In this document: positions 1 through 8,239 of the stretch, one piece after another
Position numbering within the stretch: position 1 is the first letter of the stretch
How the letters are laid out: each line of letters starts with the position of its first letter
Assembly (NCBI RefSeq): GCF_900156055.1
Contig: NZ_FTMQ01000001.1
Span: forward strand, 1,054,001 to 1,118,000
Length of the DNA: 64,000 bases
Direction of reading: 5' to 3'
From: Rhizobium sp. RU33A
Lineage (GTDB): Bacteria; Pseudomonadota; Alphaproteobacteria; Rhizobiales; Rhizobiaceae
Program-made: the position numbers and the translations under genes
The notes under the pieces: model-generated
What the model saw: the letters and a program-made list of their open reading frames with translations, nothing else
Database searches by the model: none
Told to the model about the DNA's origin: nothing

Positions 1-1
1 G

Positions 2-1465
2 ATCTCGGGCGCCGGCAAGACCTATATGGATGGGGTCCGTGCCAAAGCGGGCGAAATCTCTGCCGACGAAGCAGCATTGCTGCAAAGCAGGGCGCTCTAC
101 GCGGCTGGCGCTGCCGATCAGGCGCGGATGACCCTGATCGAAGGCGCTGCCGCAATCATCGTCGCGGTCGTGGCCATCCTGTTCCTGCTGCAAAAGACGC
201 TCGTCTCTCCTTTGCTCGCCATGGCAGGCGCCATGCGCAAGCTGGCCGAAGGCGACACCGCGAGCGCTGTCCCCGGTATGGGGCGTCAAGACGAGGTCGG
301 CCAGATGGCCGAGGCCGTGGAAGTCTTCCGCCAGAATGCGATCACCGCACGCCAGCTCGAGCAGCAGGCAGAAGCCAGCCGCGGGGAAACAGAGGCCACC
401 CGCCTCGCCAACCAGAAGCGCATGGAGCAGGAAGCCGAAAAGCTGCGTTTTGCGACCAGCACGCTCGGCGCCGGCTTGAAGCGCCTGGCGGACGGAGATG
501 TCTCCTTCCAGCTCAACGAAGCCTTTTCGGCCGAATACGAAGCGCTACGCCAGGATTTCAACGCCTCCCTCAAGCAGCTCGGCTCGACACTCTCATCGGT
601 CATGCAGTCGGTCGAGAACATCGACAACGGCACTCGTGAGATTTCCTCCGGCGCCAACGACCTCTCCAAGCGCACGGAGCAACAGGCTGCGGCACTCGAG
701 GAGACCGCTGCTGCCCTCGACGAGATCACGGTCAACGTCTCGACCTCGTCCAAGCGTACGGATGAAGCCCGTACCGTGGCGATCCTTGCAAACCAGGATG
801 CCGCAAAGTCGGCTGAGGTCGTGTCCAATGCCGTCGAAGCCATGCGCCGCATCGAGGAGAGCTCGCAGCAGATCTCCAATATCATCGGTGTCATCGACGA
901 AATCGCCTTCCAGACCAACCTGCTCGCCTTGAACGCCGGTGTCGAAGCCGCGCGTGCCGGTGAAGCGGGGAAGGGCTTTGCGGTCGTGGCCCAGGAAGTG
1001 CGCGAGCTCGCCCAGCGCTCGGCCAGTGCGGCCAAGGAGATCAAGGGGCTGATCCAGAACTCCTCGACCGAGGTCGACAACGGCGTGAAGCTTGTGCGCG
1101 ACACCGGTGTCGCACTGAGGGCGATCGGCGACTATGTCTCGCAGATCAACCAGCTGATGGATGCTATTGCCACCTCCGCCCGCGAACAGTCGACCGGCCT
1201 CGCTGAAGTCAACACGGCGGTGAACCAGATGGACCAGACCACACAGCAGAACGCTGCCATGGTGGAACAGTCGACGGCCGCGTCTGCCGCACTCGCCCAG
1301 GAAGCCAGCCGCCTGCGCTCCCTCGTCAGCCAGTTCAACCTGTCGGGTAGGGCCACGGCTCTGGCCCAGGTGGAACGTCGTCCGGCAGCCGTGCAGGCAC
1401 CGGTACGCCGGGCACCTGCGGTCCAGGGCAATCTTGCCGTCAAGGAAGAGTGGAGCGAATTCTGA
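2..1465 (+). CDS. Methyl-accepting chemotaxis protein, 5' end cut off by the window
   Basis: The reading frame is open from the first complete codon, so the start lies outside the window. The visible part has one membrane segment (about nt 135-195), a HAMP linker after it, and the long coiled-coil signalling domain with the hairpin tip [20 protein letters not shown] near nt 905-965. These receptors pass ligand binding to CheA/CheW. The last five residues, EWSEF, fit the x-[aromatic]-x-x-[aromatic] tether that binds CheR/CheB in long receptors. An intrinsic terminator follows directly. The ligand cannot be judged because the periplasmic domain is missing. Confidence 0.93.
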   Translation: MSGAGKTYMDGVRAKAGEISADEAALLQSRALYAAGAADQARMTLIEGAAAIIVAVVAILFLLQKTLVSPLLAMAGAMRKLAEGDTASAVPGMGRQDEVGQMAEAVEVFRQNAITARQLEQQAEASRGETEATRLANQKRMEQEAEKLRFATSTLGAGLKRLADGDVSFQLNEAFSAEYEALRQDFNASLKQLGSTLSSVMQSVENIDNGTREISSGANDLSKRTEQQAAALEETAAALDEITVNVSTSSKRTDEARTVAILANQDAAKSAEVVSNAVEAMRRIEESSQQISNIIGVIDEIAFQTNLLALNAGVEAARAGEAGKGFAVVAQEVRELAQRSASAAKEIKGLIQNSSTEVDNGVKLVRDTGVALRAIGDYVSQINQLMDAIATSAREQSTGLAEVNTAVNQMDQTTQQNAAMVEQSTAASAALAQEASRLRSLVSQFNLSGRATALAQVERRPAAVQAPVRRAPAVQGNLAVKEEWSEF

Positions 1466-1492
1466 TCGCACCATGCTTCGCATGAAACAAGG

Positions 1493-1526
1493 ACGCCCCT
1501 GTCGGAATGAACCAGCAGGGGCGTTT
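1493..1526 (+). terminator. Intrinsic terminator after the chemoreceptor
   Basis: A perfect 9-bp inverted repeat (ACGCCCCTG at 1493-1501, CAGGGGCGT at 1516-1524) is followed by a short T-rich stretch. It lies 28 bp after the stop codon and also faces the end of the convergent thioesterase gene. Confidence 0.75.
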
Positions 1527-1552
1527 GTCGTTTCAGGCTTTAAGGTTCGCCC

Positions 1553-1954
1553 TTAGGGCACGTAGCGATAGAGCCAGTCGCGGATGTCTTCGGGCAAGGC
1601 GATTGGTTCGCCGGTCTCCGGCTCCCGGGCAGTCCAGGTGATGTCGACCTCGGCGACGGTCTGTCCGTCCTTCTCCATCGCGACTTCGAACCCGACAGAT
1701 TTGCCGCCGATCTTGTCGACCTGCACGGTCATGCGCACCTTATCCTCCGCTCTGAGCGGCTGATGCAGGCGGGCCTCGAACTTGGTCGGGCTGTAATGCG
1801 GCTCGTCTTCGAGCGGTGGGCGATAGCGCCAGAAGTGGCGCACCGCCTCTTCGGCATGGATGACATAGGCGGCAGCCTGCATTTCACCGGTCGGAGCAAT
1901 GTCGCGATAGGCGACAACCAGTGTGCTCACCTCAACCCGTTCCGTCTCGTCCAT
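1553..1954 (-). CDS. Acyl-CoA thioesterase-like protein (hotdog fold)
   Basis: A 133-residue protein whose length and pattern fit the 4HBT/FatM-like hotdog thioesterases, which hydrolyse acyl thioesters. I see no unmistakable catalytic motif, so the family call rests on overall pattern. I chose the ATG at 1954 because AGGGGA sits about 5 nt upstream; an in-frame ATG at 1975 has no such site. It is transcribed alone, convergent with the chemoreceptor and divergent from the deacetylase gene. Substrate unknown. Confidence 0.6.
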   Translation of the reverse strand: MDETERVEVSTLVVAYRDIAPTGEMQAAAYVIHAEEAVRHFWRYRPPLEDEPHYSPTKFEARLHQPLRAEDKVRMTVQVDKIGGKSVGFEVAMEKDGQTVAEVDITWTAREPETGEPIALPEDIRDWLYRYVP

Positions 1955-2132
1955 GCAGTCCCCTGGTGTTTTCATGTGTTAGCGGCATCTAACGGCATAG
2001 GGACTGGCTTCACAAGCGCGCAGAACGACAGGCACAGGCGAGACGCCCCGCATGGACTGGGTAAAACCCGGATATGAGGTGGAAGATGACGGGCGGTCGC
2101 ATTATCTTCTGCTCAACCCCGGAAGGATGCCC

Positions 2133-3068
2133 ATGGCCACCCGTCTCTACGAGAACCCGATCTTCCTCGAACACAACACGCCGGAAGGCCACCCCGAAAG
2201 GGCCGATCGGCTGCGTTCGCTCAACATCGCGCTCGAACACCCGAACTTCGCCCATCTGGAGCGGATCGAGGCAAGCCAAGCCAACGAGGATGCGGTGACG
2301 CTCGCCCATCCGGAGGAGCATCTCTTTGCCGTGATGCGCCAGATCCCTGAGGAAGAAGGCGAAATCAACCAGATCGAGTCCGACACTTATGCCTCGCAAA
2401 AGAGCCTGCAGGTGGCACTGACCGCGATCGGCGGCGCGATATCGGCGGTCGACGACGTAATGACCGGCAAGGCCGACAACGCCTTCGTCGCCGGCCGTCC
2501 GCCCGGCCACCATGCGGAAAAGTCGAAAGCTATGGGCTTTTGCCTGTTCAACACGGTCGCCATCGCCGCCCGCCATGTGCAGAAGACCTACGGCGTCGAG
2601 CGCGTCGCGATCGTCGACTGGGACGTTCACCACGGCAACGGCACGCAGGACATCTTCTGGGACGATCCGTCGGTGCTCTTTTGCTCGACCCATCAGATGC
2701 CGCTCTATCCGGGCACGGGCGCCAAAGACGAGACCGGCAAGCACCGCAACATCGTCAATGCGCCGCTCTCGCCCAATGTCGGCTCCGATCATTTCCGCGA
2801 GGCCTTCAAGAGCCGCGTTCTGCCGGCGCTCAACGACTTTTCACCCGACTTCATCCTGATCTCCGCCGGCTTCGACGCTCACCACCGCGATCCCTTGGCA
2901 CAGATCAATTTGGTCGGCGAGGATTTCGACTGGGCGACGGGAAGGCTCTTGGAAGTCGCCGACCGTTTCGCCCATAACCGGGTCGTCAGCCTGCTTGAAG
3001 GCGGCTATGATCTGGAAGGTCTCGCCGAATCGGCGGGCCTGCACATTCTGAGACTGATGAAGGGTTGA
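2133..3068 (+). CDS. Histone deacetylase family protein (acetoin utilisation/acetylpolyamine amidohydrolase type)
   Basis: The protein is about 311 residues. It has the N-terminal [11 protein letters not shown] pattern, the zinc-site and catalytic signatures RPPGHHAE and [12 protein letters not shown], and the later [12 protein letters not shown] and EGGYD motifs of class II HDAC-like deacetylases. Family members remove acyl groups from lysine or polyamines; the bacterial substrate is usually unknown. The start at 2133 is preferred over upstream in-frame codons because GGAAGG precedes it by 6 nt and the family sequence begins there. The xseB start follows two bases after the stop, so the two are probably co-transcribed. 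Confidence 0.88.
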   Translation: MATRLYENPIFLEHNTPEGHPERADRLRSLNIALEHPNFAHLERIEASQANEDAVTLAHPEEHLFAVMRQIPEEEGEINQIESDTYASQKSLQVALTAIGGAISAVDDVMTGKADNAFVAGRPPGHHAEKSKAMGFCLFNTVAIAARHVQKTYGVERVAIVDWDVHHGNGTQDIFWDDPSVLFCSTHQMPLYPGTGAKDETGKHRNIVNAPLSPNVGSDHFREAFKSRVLPALNDFSPDFILISAGFDAHHRDPLAQINLVGEDFDWATGRLLEVADRFAHNRVVSLLEGGYDLEGLAESAGLHILRLMKG

Positions 3069-3070
3069 GT

Positions 3071-3322
3071 ATGTCCGACGCCGTAACCGCCGATCTCACC
3101 GGCTATTCCTTCGAAAAGGCCGTGGCCGAGCTCGAAAGCATCGTGGCGCGCCTCGAACGCGGCGACGTGGCGCTTGACGAATCCATCGCCATCTACGAGC
3201 GCGGCGAGCTGCTGAAGAAGCATTGCGAGCAGCTCTTGTCCGCCGCCGAAAACCGCATCGAAAAGATCCGCCTCGACCGCGCCGGCAAGCCGACCGCCGT
3301 CGAGCCGCTCGACGGCGCGTAA
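3071..3322 (+). CDS. xseB: Exodeoxyribonuclease VII small subunit
   Basis: An 83-residue protein with the typical [17 protein letters not shown](R)GD and [14 protein letters not shown] pattern of XseB. XseB is the small helical subunit that binds XseA; the complex degrades single-stranded DNA. The ATG at 3071 has AAGGG 6 nt upstream. In rhizobia I recall dxs following directly; here a terminator and terC follow, and dxs lies 12.7 kb further on. Confidence 0.93.
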   Translation: MSDAVTADLTGYSFEKAVAELESIVARLERGDVALDESIAIYERGELLKKHCEQLLSAAENRIEKIRLDRAGKPTAVEPLDGA

Positions 3323-3376
3323 TCCAAGGGCGGCGATGTCGTCGCCGATCACCAAACACTAAGCCGCACATAGCAG

Positions 3377-3398
3377 AATGGCCCCTCGCGGGGCCATT
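3377..3398. terminator. Hairpin between convergent xseB and terC-family gene
   Basis: A perfect 9-bp stem (AATGGCCCC / GGGGCCATT) with loop TCGC lies between the two convergent stop codons. There are only a few T residues on either side, so it may act in both directions with moderate strength. Confidence 0.6.
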
Positions 3399-3426
3399 CG
3401 TCGTTCGGTGTCTGGAAACCTCAGGC

Positions 3427-4422
3427 TCACTCGGCCGGGTTCTTGGCTTCCACGGCCTTGGACGGACCGGTCTTCCACAGCGAATAGCCGACGCCTACGC
3501 CGAGGATGAGGAAGGTGATGCCGAGCGACCACTCCGGCGGGAACTTCTCCCAGCCCATGCCCCAGGCGATGAAGATCTTCGAGCCGATGAACATCAGCAG
3601 CACCGACAGGGCATACTTCAGATAGGCGAAGCGGTGCAGGATGGCGTCCAGCGCGAAATAGAGGGCGCGCAGACCCAGGATCGCGAAGATGTTCGAGGTG
3701 TAGACGATGTACGGATCGGTCGTGATCGTGAAGACGGCCGGCACGGAGTCGACGGCGAACACGAGGTCCGCGATCTCGATCATGACCAGTGCGAGCAGGA
3801 GCGGCGTGGCAAAACGCCTGATCTTGCCCGTAACCGGATCCGGCTTTTTGACGATGAAGCTGTGGCCGTGGATCTCTTCCGTCACGTTCATCCGGCGCTT
3901 GAGGAAGCGGATCAGGGCATTGTCCTCGATCTTGTGCTCCTTGTCGGCGACGAACAGCATCTTGACGCCCGTCAGGATCAGGAAGCCGGCGAAGAAGTAG
4001 AGAACCCAGTGATACTGGTCGACGATCGTCGCACCGAGCCCGATCATGATGCCGCGCAGCACGATGACGCCTAGAATGCCCCAGAACAGCACGCGGTGCT
4101 GGTATTCGCGCGGGATGGCGAAGAAGCTGAAGATCAGCGCGATGACGAAGATATTGTCCATCGCCAGCGTCTTTTCGACCACGAAGGCGGTCAGATACTG
4201 CGCGGTCGCGGTCGTATCCATCTGCCAGTAGATGAAGCCAGAGAAGAGCACGCCCAGCGTGATGTACATGGCCGAAAGCTTTAAACTTTCGGCGATGCCG
4301 ATTTCATGGTCCTTCTTGTTGAGGACGCCAAGGTCGAAGGCGAGAAGTGCCACGACCAGCAGAATAAACAGCAACCACATCCAGAGTGGCTTGCCGAGAA
4401 ACAGAATGAGCAGGAGTTCCAA
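3427..4422 (-). CDS. TerC-family integral membrane protein (Alx/MeeF type, probable metal-ion exporter)
   Basis: A 331-residue protein with about nine hydrophobic segments. It has the two acidic motifs of the TerC family, KTLAMDNIFV near residue 85 and FAVDSVPAVF near residue 215. Family members have been linked to manganese export and to tellurite or alkaline responses. The start appears to be TTG at 4422, with AGAGGT upstream; no ATG gives the expected N-terminus. A long GC-rich leader with pairing potential precedes it (4467-4590). The metal specificity is inferred from the family only. Confidence 0.88.
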   Translation of the reverse strand: MELLLILFLGKPLWMWLLFILLVVALLAFDLGVLNKKDHEIGIAESLKLSAMYITLGVLFSGFIYWQMDTTATAQYLTAFVVEKTLAMDNIFVIALIFSFFAIPREYQHRVLFWGILGVIVLRGIMIGLGATIVDQYHWVLYFFAGFLILTGVKMLFVADKEHKIEDNALIRFLKRRMNVTEEIHGHSFIVKKPDPVTGKIRRFATPLLLALVMIEIADLVFAVDSVPAVFTITTDPYIVYTSNIFAILGLRALYFALDAILHRFAYLKYALSVLLMFIGSKIFIAWGMGWEKFPPEWSLGITFLILGVGVGYSLWKTGPSKAVEAKNPAE

Positions 4423-4466
4423 TTGTATGACCTCTGTTGCATTGATCCGGCTCGATGCAATGCGCG

Positions 4467-4590
4467 CAGGGTCTCGCTGAAGAGAGGTCCGGTCCGGGCA
4501 TGGCGTCGAGCGTGCTCGATGCGGTCCGACATCACGAGGGTAATCCGTCGTCAGAGGGGCCCGGTCCGCAGATGCTCAGATGGGGCCCTG
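4467..4590 (-). promoter_or_regulatory. Possible structured mRNA leader upstream of the terC-family gene (Mn riboswitch candidate)
   Basis: On the coding strand, CAGGG (4586-4590) can pair with CCCUG (4467-4471), closing a roughly 124-nt domain. Its 3' side reads CAGCGAGACCCUG. This resembles the 3' element of yybP-ykoY manganese riboswitches, which often precede TerC/Alx genes. I cannot find the usual 5' GGGGAGUAG element, so the class assignment is weak. The region holds no gene. Confidence 0.3.
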
Positions 4591-4665
4591 ACACGGGGAG
4601 TTCAAGAGCGCCGCCGAGAAAAAAACACAGGAATGACATAATTCATCATTCGCTCGGGCGCCGGC

Positions 4666-5016
4666 TTAGAGGGCAATCACGGTGCGAATTTCGTCATAAC
4701 CGGTACTCAGCGCCAGACCGTCTCGTGCGATCAACCCGGCTGCCGTCAGAAGCTCGACATCCTCGTGAACACGCCGGTAGTCGCGCTGCAGGTTGCGGGC
4801 AAGCGCTGCAACGCTTTCCTGCGGATTGCGGTGCAGATAGCGCAGCAACTCCAGCCGCTTTGCAGTCATGGTATGTGCAAATGCGTCCCAGTCAACGAAG
4901 GTCAGATGATCCTCATGGACAGGCTCGCCTTCCCGGTGCCGACGCAAGGCGTCACCGACCCGCGCCTGGAGGGCATAAAAACCGCCGCCGACATGAACAT
5001 CCAGTTCTCTCGTCAT
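4666..5016 (-). CDS. Winged-helix DNA-binding antitoxin/regulator of a TumE-type pair
   Basis: A 116-residue protein. Residues 50-105 form a winged helix-turn-helix (TAKRLELLRYL, SVAALARNLQRDYRRVHEDV, LTAAGLI). This architecture is found in the antitoxin (TumA-like, HVO_A0114-type) encoded beside TumE/DUF6516 proteins. Its ATG overlaps the stop of the upstream gene as ATGA, a sign of translational coupling. It probably binds the inverted repeat at 5310-5330 and represses its own operon. Assignment rests on family pattern and gene pairing. Confidence 0.7.
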   Translation of the reverse strand: MTRELDVHVGGGFYALQARVGDALRRHREGEPVHEDHLTFVDWDAFAHTMTAKRLELLRYLHRNPQESVAALARNLQRDYRRVHEDVELLTAAGLIARDGLALSTGYDEIRTVIAL

Positions 5017-5303
5017 ATCGTTTCTCCACGCAGCCGTTCCACGTCGGCCCGGAAATCTCTGAGAAGCTGCTCAATGCCTGCGAACGCATAAGGTGTCTCG
5101 ATCGCACCATGATGCCGATGGTCACCCTTGCCACGCTCATTGTCGTAGCAAACAAGTCGCTCTCCCGGATATCCGTAGAACAATGCGTATTTGTACCGGT
5201 GCAATGAAGGCGGCACCGGATCGGGCACAGACCAGATCCGAACCTCCAGAAAAGCCCCGTCATTGAAGACGATGCGTTCTCGGATGATCAGATCTGCCTT
5301 CAT
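5013..5303 (-). CDS. TumE (DUF6516) family toxin-like protein
   Basis: A 96-residue protein with the motif pair YDNERGKGDHRHH (residues 53-65), characteristic of the DUF6516/TumE family, described as toxins of type II systems. It is the first gene of a two-gene operon and overlaps its regulator by 4 bp. The ATG at 5303 is chosen over an in-frame TTG at 5309. The predicted transcription start falls on or beside this ATG, leaving no room for a ribosome-binding site, so translation may be leaderless. Toxicity itself is inference. Confidence 0.7.
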   Translation of the reverse strand: MKADLIIRERIVFNDGAFLEVRIWSVPDPVPPSLHRYKYALFYGYPGERLVCYDNERGKGDHRHHGAIETPYAFAGIEQLLRDFRADVERLRGETI

Positions 5304-5308
5304 GGCCA

Positions 5309-5337
5309 ATTATGACACTGGATGCCATAACCGTCAA
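5309..5337 (-). promoter_or_regulatory. Promoter with overlapping operator of the TumE-type operon
   Basis: On the minus strand, TTGACG (5332-5337), a 17-bp spacer and CATAAT (5309-5314) form a good sigma70-type promoter. An inverted repeat with arms TTATGACA and TGCCATAA (7 of 8 bases matching, 5-bp centre) spans 5310-5330 and covers the spacer and most of the -10. This suits autorepression by the winged-helix protein. Confidence 0.7.
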
Positions 5338-5346
5338 ACCAGCGGC

Positions 5347-6258
5347 CTAGGCCCGGGCTCGAAGCGCGCCTGCTACCCGGTGGATATGCTCAGCCCCGAT
5401 CCCGCAGCAGCCGCCGATCATGCTCGCACCAGCTTCCGCCCAGTCGCAGGCGAAACGCGAATAGACGTCGCCGGTCAGATCACCACGGGTATCATGCAGC
5501 CCCTCATTGGCGGCCTTGTCGTCGGTGTCGCTTTCGAAGGCATTGGCATAGACGCCGATCTTCAGCTTCACACCCTTTTCGGCAAACACCGCAGCCGCCG
5601 TCTCGACCGCGCGTCTCATCACTTCGGGCTTGGCGCAGTTGAAGAGCAGCGCCGAGGCACCCGAGCCCGCGGCCCATTCGGCAGCGGCCCGTACGGTTTC
5701 GCCCGAGCGCAGCTTCGGCTCGCCACCCGCGATCTGGGCGGCATCGTCGCCCAGCGTAAAGGAGATCCAGAACGGTTTCGGCTGCGCCTGGATAGCCTTG
5801 CGCACGGCCTCGCCCTCGGCAATCAGGCTGAGCGTTTCCCCGAGCCATACATCCACATGGGAGGCAAGGTTCTCGACCAGCACCTTCAGATAGTCCTGCA
5901 CGGTCGATGGGTCGAAATTCTCTGGTTCGTAGGAGCCGAAGATCGGCGGCAGCGAGCCGGCGACCACGACCTTGCGGTCCGCCGCATCTGCAGCCTGCCG
6001 CGCCAGGCTGCCCGAGAGCGCGATCAGGGCCGGACCGTCCTTGCGGAACCGCTCTTCGCCGATATGGAAGGGCACCAGTGCGTAGGAATTGGTGGTGACG
6101 ACATCGGCGCCGGCGGCAATGAACTCTGCATGCACCTGGCGCACGATCTCGGGGCTGTTCATCAGCGCCAGCGCCGACCATTCCGGCTGCTTAAGCTCCG
6201 CACCGAGGCGAAGCAGTTCGCGGCTCATGCCGCCGTCGAGGATCAGTGTGTCAGCCAT
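5347..6258 (-). CDS. Homocysteine S-methyltransferase family protein
   Basis: A 303-residue protein of the MmuM/betaine-homocysteine methyltransferase family, which moves a methyl group from a donor such as S-methylmethionine to homocysteine. It keeps the zinc-ligand cysteines in FNCAKPE and in the C-terminal GGCCGIG. The ATG at 6258 has GGAG 8 nt upstream; an in-frame start at 6285 would overlap the previous gene. It is the last gene of the six-gene operon, after the PLP enzyme and amino-acid transporter genes, which points to sulfur amino acid salvage. The methyl donor is unknown. Confidence 0.85.
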   Translation of the reverse strand: MADTLILDGGMSRELLRLGAELKQPEWSALALMNSPEIVRQVHAEFIAAGADVVTTNSYALVPFHIGEERFRKDGPALIALSGSLARQAADAADRKVVVAGSLPPIFGSYEPENFDPSTVQDYLKVLVENLASHVDVWLGETLSLIAEGEAVRKAIQAQPKPFWISFTLGDDAAQIAGGEPKLRSGETVRAAAEWAAGSGASALLFNCAKPEVMRRAVETAAAVFAEKGVKLKIGVYANAFESDTDDKAANEGLHDTRGDLTGDVYSRFACDWAEAGASMIGGCCGIGAEHIHRVAGALRARA

Positions 6259-6281
6259 GGAAAGGTCTCCGTCAGATACGG

Positions 6282-7514
6282 TCAAGGGGTAAGCGCCTGA
6301 TCGAGATCGGCGATGATATCGCCTGTGGTCTCGAGGCCGATCGACAGGCGCAAGAGCCCGTCGCCGGCATAGGCGCGGTAGTCGGTGAGGGCTTCGCCGG
6401 TGAGGCGGAAGGTGGAGGTCATCATCTCCTCGGTGTCGAGCAGAACCACGAGGCTGCGCTGGTGACCGAGCGAAAAGGCATAGTGGGCAACACGCAGACG
6501 CTCAGCCAGCCGCTCTGCGGTGGCTTTCGGCTCGCGCGTGCGAAACGCAATCATGCCGCCGAAGACATCCATCTGGCGTTTGGCGAGGTCGTGTTGCGGG
6601 TGGGAGGTGAGACCCGGATAGATCACGCGCTCGACCTCTGGATGGCCCTCCAGGAAGGTGGCGATGGCAAGGGCACTGTCTGACGCCATGCGCAGGCGCG
6701 GATAAAGCGTGTCGATGCCACGCATGATCAGCCAGGCCGACTGGGCTGCAAGCGACGCCCCCAGATAGACGCCGGCGCGTCCGCGAATGCGCGCGATCAG
6801 CTCCTTGCGCCCGATCACGGCCCCGCCCAGCACATCGCCATGGCCATTGATGAACTTGGTCAGCGAATGGATGACGAGGTCGACGCCGAGCGACAGCGGC
6901 CGTGTCGCAACCGGCGTGGCAAAGGTGGAATCGACCGAGATCAGCGCCCCATGTTTATGCGCAATGGCAGCCAGCCCCTTGAGATCGACGATGCGCAGGA
7001 TCGGATTGACCGGGCTTTCGCAATGCACGAGCCGCGTGTTCGGCCGCATCGCTGCTTCGACCAGACCGAGCCGCGCCATGTTGACCGGCGTGACCTCGAT
7101 GCCGAAATCGGGCAGCACCCGCTGGGTGAGTTCGATAGCGCCCGCATAACAGACATCCGAGACGACGAGATGGTCGCCGGCCTTGAGAAAGGTGAACAGC
7201 GTAGCGGCAATCGCCGCCATGCCGGTCGCCGTCGCCAGCGCCTCCTCGGCACCTTCGAGGGATGCCAGCCGCTGCTCCAGCTGCCGCACGGTGGGGTTCG
7301 TCCAGCGGGCATAGAGATAGGGCAGATCGGCGAGGTCAGCGACGCCGTCGGCGGAAAAGGCGCCATCGCCCGGCATCAGCGCGTTGTTGACCGACATCGA
7401 GACATTGGGCGCAATCGCCCCGGTCGCAGGATCGATCACCAGGCCGGCATCGAGCGCCCGGGTTTCAGGACCGGCAGACGCGGGCAGGGGATGGGTCACG
7501 AAGACTTTCGTCAT
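6282..7514 (-). CDS. Trans-sulfuration family PLP enzyme (cystathionine/methionine gamma-lyase-like)
   Basis: A 410-residue member of the Cys/Met-metabolism PLP family. The PLP lysine lies in HSLTKFINGHGD, the cofactor aspartate in SVDSTFATP, and the phosphate loop in ATGMAA. The usual active-site segment D-x-x-YGGT reads DVCYAGA here, so the tyrosine is kept but the next residues differ. The reaction (gamma-lyase, beta-lyase or synthase) therefore cannot be fixed from sequence. It follows the transporter permease genes and precedes the methyltransferase gene. Most likely it breaks down or remodels an imported sulfur amino acid. Confidence 0.85.
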   Translation of the reverse strand: MTKVFVTHPLPASAGPETRALDAGLVIDPATGAIAPNVSMSVNNALMPGDGAFSADGVADLADLPYLYARWTNPTVRQLEQRLASLEGAEEALATATGMAAIAATLFTFLKAGDHLVVSDVCYAGAIELTQRVLPDFGIEVTPVNMARLGLVEAAMRPNTRLVHCESPVNPILRIVDLKGLAAIAHKHGALISVDSTFATPVATRPLSLGVDLVIHSLTKFINGHGDVLGGAVIGRKELIARIRGRAGVYLGASLAAQSAWLIMRGIDTLYPRLRMASDSALAIATFLEGHPEVERVIYPGLTSHPQHDLAKRQMDVFGGMIAFRTREPKATAERLAERLRVAHYAFSLGHQRSLVVLLDTEEMMTSTFRLTGEALTDYRAYAGDGLLRLSIGLETTGDIIADLDQALTP

Positions 7515-7536
7515 GGCATTTCGCTTTCAAGCCGCC

Positions 7537-8226
7537 TCAGCGGCGGATCGGCACCTGCGCCTCGACCACCCCGAAGGCGCGGGTGATGAGCGCAGTCAGC
7601 GCGACGTAGAAGAGGGTGACCACGAGCAGCGGCTCGTAGACGAGAAGCGTGTCCTGGCGGACCTTGAAGGCGACCGCGTAGAGATCCATCACGGTGACGG
7701 TGAAGGCGAGCGGCGTGGCTTTCAGCTGCAGCACGATCTCGCCGGCAATAGTCGGCAGCGCCGTGCGGATGGCCCTCGGCAGCCAGATGCGCCGGATCAA
7801 CATGAAGGGGCTCATGCCGAGCGAACGTCCTGCCTCGAGCTCCCCCTTCGGCACGGACAAGAGCGCCCCGCGCAGCACTTCCGACTGATAGGCGGCAAAG
7901 TTGAGCGTGAAGGAGACGGCGGCGAAGAAGAAACCTTCGCGCAGGATCGGCCAGAGGAAGCTCTGTCGAAGTCCCGGCACCATCGGCAGCAGCGAGCCGA
8001 CGCCGTAGTATAGGAGCCAGAGCTGGATGAGGAGCGGCGTCCCGCGAAACACCGTCGAGTAACCGAGTGCCAGATTGCGGGCGATTGGCCCGCCGCTCAC
8101 CCGCGCAAAGGCGAGCCCGACGGCCAGCACGAAGCCGAAGCTGACCGAAATCACCAGCAGTGCGACCGTCTGGAAGGCGCCCTCGATCAGAAGCGGCCAG
8201 TATTTCGCGATCCATTCGAAATTCAT
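7537..8226 (-). CDS. Amino-acid ABC transporter permease (HisM/GlnP type)
   Basis: A 229-residue inner-membrane permease with about five membrane segments. Its coupling loop ELEAGRSLGMSPFMLIRRI matches the EAA motif that contacts the ATPase. The ATG at 8226 follows GAGGGAGG closely; upstream in-frame codons lie inside the other permease gene and give no membrane protein start. It pairs with the permease gene just upstream, forming the usual heterodimer of polar amino acid importers. Confidence 0.9.
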   Translation of the reverse strand: MNFEWIAKYWPLLIEGAFQTVALLVISVSFGFVLAVGLAFARVSGGPIARNLALGYSTVFRGTPLLIQLWLLYYGVGSLLPMVPGLRQSFLWPILREGFFFAAVSFTLNFAAYQSEVLRGALLSVPKGELEAGRSLGMSPFMLIRRIWLPRAIRTALPTIAGEIVLQLKATPLAFTVTVMDLYAVAFKVRQDTLLVYEPLLVVTLFYVALTALITRAFGVVEAQVPIRR

Positions 8227-8239
8227 CTGCGCCCCTCCC

